Shown here: one piece after another, positions 49,916 to 63,014 of the stretch
How the letters are laid out: each line of letters begins with the position of its first letter
Numbering within the stretch: the stretch's first letter is position 1
Assembly: GCF_014898815.1 (NCBI RefSeq)
Contig: NW_026515546.1
Coordinates: forward strand, 3,396,501-3,460,500
Reading direction: 5' to 3'
DNA from: Panonychus citri
Lineage: Eukaryota; Arthropoda; Arachnida; Trombidiformes; Tetranychidae
Length of the DNA: 64,000 bases
Program-made: the position numbers and the translations under genes
The notes under the pieces: model-generated
The model's input: only the letters and a program-made list of their open reading frames with translations
Told to the model about the DNA's origin: nothing
Database searches by the model: none

Positions 49916-52900
49916 GTGAGTACAACAATTAACAATTTAAATTGAATCAACGAAACAAGAATCATCAAAACTAATTGTATAAACAATTTACACTTTTAAT
50001 TTAGCACAAAATTTGATTCTCAATAAATGATTATTGAGATGAGATTAGTTTAACTCATCAATATTGTAATTAAAAATTTCAATTACATGAGTAAGCTATA
50101 AATTGTCAATTAAAAACATGATTAAACAATTTTAACTCAACAACAATTTAAATAATAGTTGGTTAAAATAATTTAATCACTACCAGTTAATCAATTAAAT
50201 CATTTGATGGTCGATTAATGTTTAAATAATGTTAATCTAAACATGATGATTTTAATTTAGATATGAACTGATTAACAAATTACCATGATTAATGAATTAC
50301 TTGATTAATAGTTGTCGAAGTGAAATTGAATTAAAACATCTCTTGATTACCATCAACAATTAACTAATTGTTATTTCCCAATATTAAAGGGACGACAAAA
50401 AAAAATCATTCAACAACATTGATTGCTGATCATTTGATATTAGCTAATCATTTTATAATCATCACTCACTCACTGATTGTAATCATTAATCATTAATCAT
50501 CTTAATTTCCGAATTGATAATCAACAATATTATTGAGCTAAATTTAAATTGTCACCAATGAACCTTCAATTTATTTACCTTTTGAAATGCATGATAAGTA
50601 GACCCGTTAACATGATGATGAAGAGCAAAAATGTCAACCCAACATTAATCATCATGATTAACATGAATATTAGTTAATCAGCAATTTAAATCACCTTTGA
50701 ATAGCATTTCCATCATAACGATTAACTTGATGATTATATTGTATCTCTCATTTTTCTGAATTAATTGAGATGATATTGAATCTAAAAATGATTTGAGATT
50801 AAGATTAGGATGATGATCAAACTAAGGAATTGACAATATCATTGATCCGATAAGTTGGTTAGCTAATTGTAGCTTTATAACCTTAGTCAAATAGTGTAAC
50901 AATCAACTGTCAATTATGATGATTATCAGCTGTAAGTGCATCATAATTAACTAATTACAATTAGTCTCTTTCCTTATTGCTAATGGTTGAGTATTTACCG
51001 TTAGATCACAATCATCTTGTTACATTGTTTGATTTTTTTGTTATTGTTTTTTTTAATTGAGACAATTAAAAAAAAGATAAACAATACTTTTGTATTAGTT
51101 AATTGTTGTATCATAATTAGTAACCATGAACAATCAATTGATCAGTAGTTAGCCAAAAATAAGTGAATCACAACTGTAATTAGAAACTTTAATTTAGTTA
51201 TCTCATTTTGATTGTGATCAAAGTTTAAAAAAGTTTCGAAAAGTTTATCAACAATTAATTAATTACTTATTGATAATTTTTGTTAATCACTAAACCTTTT
51301 TGTTTTTCTACATCAATTAACTGTCACAATTAAGTCTCAATGATGTTAGTGTACACAAGTTAATCAATTTTTTACATCAATTAATTTGATTCCGTTTGCT
51401 AATCAACTTACTAATCAAGATTAAACATTCAATCAGGTCAATCAGTCATCGAGAGTGTTGATTAGCAATCAAATTGAAATTAAATCACTTTTTCTCATCA
51501 TCATCACAATCAGTAAATTGTTTACCGCGAAAATAACTTCAAATGATGAATCAAATCCATGTTAATCCTTTTCTGTTATTTGACCTTCTTTAACTAATCC
51601 AAAGTTGATTTAATCAAATTATTAACTGATTAACTTTCATGTTTTTATCCAACAATTTGAGACTCTCATATATGATTTAAGATGATTAAATTTGATGATG
51701 ATGAATAGTCTTATTTGGATTTCACCTTCAACTTACATTGAATTTACATGTTAACCAGTTTTTCTTGACCAAAAGTATCCCAACAATTTAATCCAATTTA
51801 ATTATTATCCAAATTATAATCTAGGTCATTTTCACTAATCAAATGATAATGAAATTAATTTCTTCTTAAAGGATGATCTTCATTGTTTACAATTAATTCA
51901 ATAATTAGCCAACAATCAAGAAAGTTAACTCATCATAATAATAATCATGATGATTTAGAAACAGAATAACAATTAAGACTTTTACTTTCAATCTGATTTT
52001 AATACAATGAATACAAATCAATGGTTGATGATGATGATTTTTAACATACACAAACTAAATTAAATGTTAATCAAATTGCCCTGAAGGTTGGGAGTGTTAA
52101 TCAACATACAAGATTATGCTAATTGTAACAATTAAATTAACCTTGACTGTTGAACTTACATATTGATTTTGTTTTAATGTATCATTTGTTATTAATCATT
52201 TAGTTTCATCAACAATTAAAACCAAACAATTAGAAATGAAACTTTTTCTTTACCAATTCTCATCATTAAGATTGTAATGATTAACCAAAATGAACAAAAA
52301 AAATTGAAACAACTTTCAACATCAAGATCAACAATCAACAATTAACAATAATCAACATCTTAACCATAGTTAACCAACTGATTTAATGTACCGCAATTAT
52401 GATTATCATTTGCTGATTAACCCGATTCGTGAAAACTGTTTAATAGTTGATAGTTGTGAGTTAGAAATTAAATTTAATTGCTAGAGAATGAAATTGAGAA
52501 CATCAATTTTGATTAATAACCATGATTATGATTTAATTTAAATTGGACACTAATCATATGTTTGTCCATCTTTAACTAATCCTGTTGACACCTATTTCTT
52601 AATCTTGACAATTACAATTGTTATTTCATTAATTGTGATTATCAAGTTTCTTCCTTCCGTGATTAACTCATTCCATTAACAATTTGATATTAATTTTTTC
52701 AAAGTTCCGGATTGTAATTAACTAGCCTTGCCCTTTAATCACATTTAATTGTTGTAGTTGTTTTAATTCATTCACACACTTCACAAACCAACTATTAAAT
52801 GAATTTTGTTTTTACTTTTACAAACAAATTGAAACGTTTATATTGTTTTAATTGTGTTACTCTTACCGTTAATTGTTTGAAAGTGAAACACTGGACAATC

Positions 52901-55900
52901 AAAAGTTTGGACACACACGAAATTTAATAGTAGTGAATGATTAACTAACCAGTAACCACAATGATTAACGCAAATGAAGCTAAAATTAATAAACAATTTA
53001 CAGATTGTGATTTTAGTCTTGATATTGAACAATTTAATCATTTTACAATTTTAATTTCGTTCTGTATTATCTTAATCCAGTTTAAATCATTTCCCTTTTT
53101 ATCACATTCTCACTCTGCTCTGATTTTTGTGATTAAAGTTAATTTGATGATTTATCTTTGTGATCAACCAACTATTCCTGTTGATTGTTGTCAAGGTTTT
53201 TGACATTAATCAAAGAAATCGTATTTAAATTGTAATGAAAACGCTACAAATCAGGTGATGATTAAGTTAATCACTTTTACAAAATCTTTTTAGTTTGTTG
53301 AATATTTGCTCAACACCAACAACAATTAACTGTTAATATTTAAACACTAGTGCAACAATCTTGATTGTGATGCCTTGATTGTCGTATAAATTGAACGATT
53401 AAAAACTTTTTTCCTCTAAATAATCAGCAATTAACGATCGTTAATTATAATTCATTAGCAAATTAACAAAAATATTTCACCTCTTTCATTTAATTTGATG
53501 ATTAAAATTCAAACCCACACTCAAATTACAATTTAAATACCTAGTTGATTGATTCTAAATCAATTCTAATTATCAGTTAATTCAGTAATTTACCAATAAC
53601 ACAATTCACTGACAAGTTACAATTTAGCTTAATTTTAATCTTACCAATTAAATTAACTACTTTTTTTTTATCACCAATGAATATTGAATGGGTTTTTTTC
53701 TGGTCTCATTCAATTAATATGGCCACAAAGTTAATTGTTATGATTACAATTAAATTGACAGGTTAATTAAACATTATCTGCACTTATAATCTTGCTCATA
53801 CTTATACATAATCAATATACACATTTCTTAATTACTATTACACTAATTATGATCATAATTGTTAACCAAGTCTAATCAGAGATATAAAAAATATTTTTCC
53901 TGTTAATAATCATGATAATTACTGTTGGATGAAAGTGTAATTTAACAAATAACAATCAACAATCAAAATCATCACCAGTAAAAAAAGTTAATCACAATAA
54001 TTGTTGTTGAATTAACAACCTGATTAAACTAACCAAGTTATAAGATGCTCATTTAAGGTCAACATTTCATTTAATCATCAATTGTAATCATCTGAACAAA
54101 TCTAGTTTGTTAATCACAATAAACGATATTTAATCATCTAACCTTGATTAACTACTAACTGTTATCAATAAATTTAAACTGGAACAATTTAACACAACAA
54201 TTTAAACTTTACCGTTTTAATGTTACTGGTGTCACTTTGATTGTTGTTGTTGAAATTAACTTAATTGTGACAATCATAAATGGTCAATTTAATTTTGATT
54301 ACCATTGTATTAATTAAGTTTATCAATTTACTTTGACAATTTGTTATTTTGTTGATAGTTGATTGATTGATTAGTCTAATTGTTGTGATTGAAAGTAAAT
54401 CATTATTTATTATTATTCATAATTTAAACTTATTATTAAATTTAATGATACAGAAAACAATTAATTATATTGATTTAATTGTATTAATTCAATGAAAGGC
54501 TAATATAATTGTAACAACAATCAATTAATTGAATACAAAACTGAATTAAACTTTTAAGGAAATGGAAATTGATTTAATTGTTGCTCGTTTTAATAGCGGG
54601 AAAGTTTTATATCACTAATTAATTGAATTTGATTTAAGAGAAACAAATTGATTAAACTCAATCAGGAAGATTAGTTTAATTTAATTGGAAATTAAAAAAG
54701 TTATTAAATAATAAAAGATGAAATTAATTTTATAATAATAAAATATCACAATTAAATCAAAATTAATCATTGAAAGATATTGAGTAAATGCTTAATTATC
54801 AATTGATTTTGATAAAGCAATAATTAAGATCTCATGAAAAGAGGAGTAATTAAAGTTACCAAATTAGTAAATTGTGAGCAATTAATAAGCTAAAGCTGTT
54901 GATAATTACAATAATTAAGAAGATCAGAAAGTATAACAGTTAATTTTTTCCAAAAGTAATCATCACAATCAAAGTGAAAGTGTTTCCATCACCATCGCCT
55001 CGAAGGGTTGATTATAACAATTAACAATTACGAAAATGAAATGACAATTTAAATTTTCTACACTCAGAATAAGATTAATCAAGAAAATAACCATTTAAAT
55101 TAATAATTTCATCTTAATGATGAATCCAATTTATATTTAAATCTGTCCCAAGAATTAGATAGAGAAACTTAATCGTCAACAATTAAGACCCTTTTTCTTG
55201 GCTATTTAACTCCTACCGTTTGACCTTAATTTAGTTTCACTTGATTTAATAAAGTTATCCCATACTCACGAACAATCAATTTCAACTGATTTAACAATTT
55301 GAATCATTTTACTTGTTATATTATTAACAATTAACTATTCAATTTGGTTATATTATTAGTTAGGAAAATTTTTTGCTTCTCGATAATCATATTTAAGTAT
55401 TAATAGTAATAAGCATACAAAAGGATCAGGTTTAAATTGTGATCATCAGGAAGGCGATTATTTTAATCACAATCAACGTTGAGTGAAAGAAGCAAGAAAA
55501 AAACTTGAATGATTTAATAATCATCTTAATTGAATTAATCATTGATGATGAAATTCATTCACTTGAATTGATCATCATCATCATCATCATAATGATAATA
55601 ATAATAGTTAACAACAATTAACTTTCACCAATAAATCATCAACAATCAATTGGTAATCAATAAATGATTAGGTTAACCACCAGGTAGTAGTTATATTAAA
55701 TCACAATTAATTGTAACACGATTAACTTTTGATTGTTGTTGTTTATTTCGAGCAGAATAATTTAATTGTGTTCATCATTATCATTGATCAAATAACCAGT
55801 TGCGTAGGAACTTTAATTGTAATCATTGCAACAATTATAATCAATATTTTAATTTTTCATTCTCATTTTGAGATTGTTGGTAAACAAAATTAGATTACAA

Positions 55901-57464
55901 ATTAACAATTAAAGTTAATCTCATCATCCAGTCCATCTAAGGAAGTAGATTAACCTTTTAATTATTATTTGTTACAAATCAAATTTAATCCACTTGTGAT
56001 AATAATTAAATTGTAATAATAAATAACAACTAACAGTTAACTAAATTTACAAATATATAATAATAATTGTCGATTGAGATATTGAAACAAACTATCAATT
56101 AGATTTACAGATGAAAACGTTAATTACAATCAGTTTGATTAAAATATTGACAGTAAAAGTTGATTGTGGTTATTTGTACAAGGACAAATTAACTAATTTC
56201 TAGTTGATTATCAAACTCTCCGTTATTCAACAATCATAATCATCTTCATCCAGATCAGTACTTCCCGGTAATGATGATGATTAAGAATCGATGAGCGTGT
56301 TAAGCCAAACCACGCGTTTCAATTGTGAGCAATCAAATCTAATGAACATTTGAAACTATCTCTTCAGCTGAAAAGATGAAGAGAGGAAGAAAGAAAGAAA
56401 GAAAGAAAGAGATGACAAGAGAAAAAGTTTATCTTCTTCCTCTTTCTTTACTGTTTTTATCGTCATAAAGTTAAGAGTAATTTCCAAGTTTCAGGAAGAA
56501 TGAATTTACCTGTAAAAAGAATAGAAGAAAAAAATTATTAAAAACAGTTTAAAAAGTAAGTGATAAATAGTGAAGATGATGGTTAAAGATGTAGACTTAT
56601 AATTGGACCAAATAATGATGATGATGAGGATGATAATGATGATAAAGAAAAAAGGTAATTCCAAAGTTACTCAGTTACATGTTTTCCGGTATCGAGTTTC
56701 AAGTTGGCATTAATACAAGTTAAAATGTACTAACGATTTTGTCATTCTGTCAACGATTATATCGCCAAGCCTTTATACACATACATAATTGTGTTTATTT
56801 ATCATCATGATGATCATTGTCATCTTCCTAATTGATCCGAATCATGATCATGATCAACAATCAACATGATCCATGTAATATGAATCCAAATCACGCAACG
56901 ATTTCAAGTTTCATTGACGTTTCCATGTTGACAAACTTTTCCTTTCAATATTTACTCATTTTCAAATAATATCGTTACAATTAGTAAATTGTTGATGGTT
57001 ATTCATTTATGAAAATGTTACATTTACAATTATTTTTACAAAAATCATCATCGCTAATACGTGAATGTATTTTAATTGTTACAACGTTCAACTTAACTTC
57101 CTCTTGATAATCAATTTGTACCAAATGATTGTAATTAGTTTTGTCACAATCAACAAATTATTTGAAGACATTTCGTTTCCTTGTTGATTTGATTCTTAGT
57201 AGATCTAAAAAAGATAGCAAATTATTACCATTGATCAACTTTTCAAGGGTAATAACAATTAAGAGAAATGATTACAAGAAATTAACTGTTTTGTTGAATT
57301 TTTTTTTCTTAAATTGTTATTGTAAGATGTCACTGTCCATCTATTATTATTATGAAGATTAACTAATTAACACAGTAACGATGTTAATTAACATTATCAT
57401 TAACACAACATCATGATGATCATGATTGATTCAATTACCTTTACCATTCATTTGCCACAATTAG

Positions 57465-57632
57465 GTCAAGTTATCAAGCCTTTTGATTTAATAATGGGCG
57501 CGGGAAGAGTGAGAGAGAGGCCGTCAGGTCAAATTGTTGTTCTGTATGGAAATGATGATCATTATGAAGATGATCATCATCAACACCATCATCATAATTA
57601 TAATCAACAGCATTTGCAACGGATGCCTGTTG
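57465..57632 (+). other. Candidate exon of unknown gene (168 nt, phase 1-1)
   Basis: An acceptor-like CACAATTAG ends at 57464, and a weak donor GTTAGA follows 57632. The open frame between them includes LIMGAGRVRERPSGQIVVLY followed by an Asp/His-rich stretch. It is clearly less AT-rich than its surroundings (GGGCGCGGGAAGAG). Its phase does not fit directly onto cadherin exon 8 (phase 0), so at least one more exon would be needed. I do not recognise the peptide. Confidence 0.25.
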
Positions 57633-60612
57633 GTTAGATATTGAAAAACATTGGCATAACTTTTACATTACAATTAATATTATTATTACAATCGTGCTGA
57701 TATTTTCCTCTCAATATGATTAACAATTAACATATTAACGGTAATGTTTGTTAATTTTTTGATTTTTCTTCAACAAATTAAAAGAATGAGCTTGATTAAC
57801 ATTATCCTTGTTAACAATTTAACCTTATATCAAATTTGATTTAAGCGATTGTTTTAATCATTCTCCCTCTTCAATGCAATTAGTGGATTGATTCTGGTGG
57901 TTCATCTTCATCATCTTCATCTCTCTCTCTCTCTCTTTTCAAGGGTCATCATCATGAATTCGGGTTTGACCTAGAAAACAAAAGAATAAGAAAAAAATGA
58001 TTAACTATCATGAAGAAAGTAAATTAATCTTAATTGTCAATAATTCACACAATTTGAATCATTGATTGTTGGTGAAAGTTTTCTTGTTTACAATCCAGTT
58101 TATTTACTATCCATAGTTAATCAACTTACGATTTGTAGTTAATCAATAAATGAGTGATTTAATTATTTGATATTTTAAATGTTGTTGTTCAGTTAATTGA
58201 TAAATTTTGTTTAACCTTTAAGATGATAATCTTTTAATCTGGTAATCATTTGATTACACAGGTTAAAATTGATTTTTGATTGATAATTAGCTGTTAATTG
58301 TAAGACCATAAAGGAAGGTAAAAACTAAATCATGTCAGTTCACAATTTAATCAAGTAAAAATTGTATCAAAACAATTTTTAATCATGATAATTAATGAAC
58401 TAATAAGCATTAAGTGTGACCAATCCTTTAAAAATTAATATTGAAAAAAAATAAACTTCAGAAAAAGTCAAAGCAATGAGTTGATTTTTTTTCACAAAAG
58501 TTGATAAAATTGAAAAGGTTAATTAGTTCATTTGTAATTGTAAATGATTTAAACGAGTCGTCAGGAATTAAGAAATGTTAATTGTGTGAAATTTGATGTT
58601 CTCAATTGCCTGGGGCTGTTTTACAATTAAATGGCCACTAAAAATGTAGTATTTATATGAGAAACTGGTCAATCAATGGTCAAGTTTGCTGATAGTAATC
58701 AAAGTGTAAACTTGTACATCATTACAATTATTATCATGATTGAGATGATAATCAAATTGTTTTCTGATGTTAATCAACTGATGACAATCATGAATGGAAA
58801 ACATTGTTTTCCCAATAATTATCATCACGGGTGGACACACACACACACATACACATACACGTACGGAATTGTAAATATCATAATAATTAAAAGGTTAGAG
58901 AATCAAAATTATTGATTAAATTTTAAAAGCTTTAAATTCAACAATTAACTGTTATCTATTATCTATTGCGTTGATTGATTGTTAGAGAGTTGAAATTAAT
59001 TTCTATCAATCAGGAAATGAATTAAATCAATAATAATAACTTTGATTGTCTGAGATTTAAACTCTAAAATTGTATCACAACGAGTTAAGGTCAGTTTGTT
59101 GTTATTTTTTTCCAACAACAACAACAACAACAAAAAAGTTCGAAAACTACTGACCACTAACATTATTAATTTAATTTTCGAAACTTTTTTTTTCTTCATT
59201 GATTCAATTCGAGGACGAGTTAATTATAATAACATGATAATAATAGTAACCTTGTCAATAATAATTTAACTTTAATTATTGATCTTGGTTTAACCATCTA
59301 TTAATATGTATTAATCAGTAGGATCAGAACTTTTTTTCCGTTGTTGCTTCTTGATTGTTAATCATGCTGTGAATTAAATTTCATTAATATTATCATGTTA
59401 AAACATTTAATCAACTGACCATTAACTGTTAACGGTAAAAAAAATAATATCTTACATTTGATTAGTTGGATGTGAATAATTTTTTTCAGGTTACCTGTTA
59501 TTTACAGTTACTCTGATTTACTTTTTTTTGATGAATTTTTTTTTTCATCTATTTGTTGGATTCCTGATGAAATTGATGATGTTGATGATGATGATGAGAA
59601 TAATTATCTTCCTTTTGTATTATGATGATATTGAAGACGATGACCTCGACCATGATTGGTTATTAGTACTTGAAATGTTATCCTTTCGTTAGATTTTGAT
59701 TAAATATTGATCGTTAATTGAAATCAATTGCGAGGTCACAATTTTCCTTAATCATTGTAACTTTGTTTCTTTGTATCATTTTTTTTGCTTGAATTTTCAT
59801 CTCTTTCTCTCTCTCTCTCATTCATGAATATCATTGGTGTGGTCTCTCTCTCTCTCTATCATTCATCATGTTATTGATTAATGGTTACTGATTAATTTCA
59901 TGTTTAGCTGTTAAATTTTGATTTGTCCAATTGAAAATTTACTCATTTATGATTATAAATGTTGATGATAATGATGATTATCAAGATAATAGTCAGAATG
60001 ATTTTGATGAGCATGATGTTTTTGAGTAAATTGTTCACATATTCATGACAACGTATTAACTTGAAGCTGTAAATTAATAGTTTTCACGAAGTGCTGATGA
60101 AATAATTGAAAACTCAGGTCAAATTTTGTAACACAATCAAATGTTGATGAAACCTAAATTTTTTTCGCTCTCCTGTTAAAATAATGATGCTGATGAAGAT
60201 AATTATGATTATCGACAATGTAATGAGATTGAGATAAATCTTAACGTTACCAATTGAATGTTGAGTTGATGACAATCAGTTTTAGATAATTGTTGACTTT
60301 TAAATTATCTTTTCTTTTGAAACTTTGTTGATGATCCTGCGAGATAAATTATCCCATAACTGGACAAATAGTAACATGATGATGACGATGATGATGATGA
60401 AGATAATAATGAGAAGGCGTTTCTCAATACTGGCAGCAAATAACTTATCAATTGATGCTATTATTAACTGTATATAATCATGTCCAAGTAAATAAGTTAT
60501 TATTATTTGGCTACTTACTACCAGCAGCAACATTTGCAAAAATACAAATCATGATGAAAATATTGATAGTGTTAGCATATTAATCATGGTAATAATAATC
60601 CCCAATAATCAT

Positions 60613-60641
60613 TATGATGATGATGATGATGATGATGATGA
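60613..60641. repeat. (ATG)n microsatellite
   Basis: About nine perfect ATG units in non-coding sequence. Confidence 0.85.
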
Positions 60642-62976
60642 CAACTGTAATGAAAGAGAGTAAAATTAAAGTAAGAAAAGGTTCCAATCTTATATAAAGC
60701 ATGTTGTGTATGTGTGTAATTCAATTTTGAACGATTCAGTGAGAACTGAATCTAATCAATAACAATGATAATCAGATAAGAAACTATTTGTATAACAATT
60801 TGATTCTGATTTAATTTACTGATTACTCTTCATTTCGTGTGAGTAATTGTATTAATTGTGTAATAGTAATGATAGAATGTTAAAAAAGGATTGACTAACC
60901 TTTTAAGATTACCTGTCAATCGGTCGTCTCTCTCTCTCTCTCTCCCTTTTCTCTCTCATAATTATATCAGTCTAACCAATCGGACAGTAAAGATAATCAA
61001 TAATTATTCTCGATTGATAATCATTTTGCAGACTGACCCAAATTCAGATGATTCTGGTTGATACAAATCGATGATAAATATATTTGATATCTAAGAAAAA
61101 TCAAAACAATTGTCAAAATTATTGTTACCTTTTTTTTATCAAAATATATACTTCAACCTTCAAGGTTCAATTGTTTATTTTTACCTTTTATCTTTATCAT
61201 CATCATCCTCATCATCTCTACTCTTCTTTGAGTAATAATCATCCTCATCTTTTTCACTTCATCTGCCTATTCTGGTTATAGTAGCATCTTGTGATAAGTA
61301 TCATTCAGTATAATACATTAACCACTGCTGTGTATTTTTAAAAGGTATCAAAAAATAACCTCTACCCTCAGCGGGTAATGTTTGGTGAAAAATTATTTTC
61401 ACAGTTGAGGTCAATTGCAGGGGAAAAGGTAGTAATCAATGACACCAAAAGTTGTACCACCAGTGCCAATGTTTGGTGATTGTGTGTATGTGTGTTTGTG
61501 TGTTGATTAGTTTCTGAATCAACCATGATGAGTTTGATACGTGTTTAAATATAAAACCAATTGATTGGATAGAAAATGAGATTTTCTGAAAAAAAAAGAG
61601 TAACGATAATAAATAACAAATTAGATTCTTGTATTACTATTATGATTGGAATATTGAATTTCTTTTCATTATGAAAATGAACTTTTTTTCTCATGATTCT
61701 TTTTTCACAATTGAGAAAATTGCAATTTTTTCTATCAATTATTACCTTTTAATTTAACTTCTATTACTGTCCATCGGTAAGTGTAGATGTATATGAGTGT
61801 TTAGGTCAGTTAAGGTCACCTAATACAACTAAAACTTTTCTATTGAAAAGATAATGAGAATGATTCTCATGACTTGTTTTCGATTTCAATTTTCCAATTC
61901 TTCGTCACTTTGTACCTTCGGTTCCCAATGATAACCATAGCAAATTAATTAGTTTCGAACTTTTTTTTTGTTCTTTCATTAGTTCTCTCCATCATTTACC
62001 GTTATTTTCGCTCTGTTTTGACCATAACAATTATAAACCATAACCAAAATCAACCAGAAAAATCCAAACAATTAAAATAATTTGGTAAACAACAGTTTCC
62101 CCTTATTCATGAGATACAATTGTCCTAGAAAATTTTGAATGGAAAGAGAATGAATTAATTAATTGTAATCATCATCAGGTAAATGATGATGAAAGGAAAT
62201 TAAGTAATTGTTAGTAATAAATGTTATTATTACAATGGGAAAGAAAGTGAAACGTGGGATTGGAAAAATAACATTTCTCTCTGACCTTTACTGGTCAGTT
62301 TGTATGTAAACAATTTGATTTGTTGTTCACTAATGATAATGGTGATGATGTGATGTGTTTCCAAGCAAATGATTAGTTAATTAAATGAAGATGATGGTCA
62401 TCGTTTTGGCGATGATGGGATAACGCGATTGATTGTATATGATAACAAGGGAACCAAGAGCATCTCATTTACCTGGAGAAAACAAAAGAAAAGATGAGAA
62501 AAATAAGATTAATGGTCATTAAGATGATTAGTTAATTTTGAGAAAAAAGTTTTTTTTTCTACAAATTAAATCTAATTTGTTACATTGTTCATTCTCAATG
62601 TTTTCGTGTGGTTTTACCTTGATTCTTGAAAAGCTTAATCATAATTAGTGATCTAATTGTAAGTTAATCATCCTGAGCTTCTGTTTGTCAACTGGGTCGC
62701 GGAAGAGATAAATTCACTTTCGCTTTTCAAGATGACATGAACATGATAATCAGCGAAAACTTGAGCTTGACCAGAATATAAAAAGTAAAAGGTTAAGTGA
62801 TGATTAAGAATAAAAAAATTGTTGATAATCCTTTTTACTTGATTAAACTGGTAAATCTCTTGTTTCCTTAAGTCTTTTAAGTGAGTTACCTTTTTCATTT
62901 GATTTCTCATAAAAAAATGTTCGTTTTATCAAATTCATATTTGATTTAAAGATTAATTATTACTGATGCTTAGATG

Positions 62977-62979
<3 letters not shown>

Positions 62980-63010
<31 letters not shown>
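62980..63010. repeat. (TC)n microsatellite
   Basis: About fifteen perfect TC units in non-coding sequence near the right end. Confidence 0.9.

Positions 63011-63014
<4 letters not shown>

Noticed and set aside
52961..53203. 80-codon plus-strand frame in the cadherin intron region
   Set aside because: Its composition is the same as the surrounding intron, with no splice context and no recognised domain.
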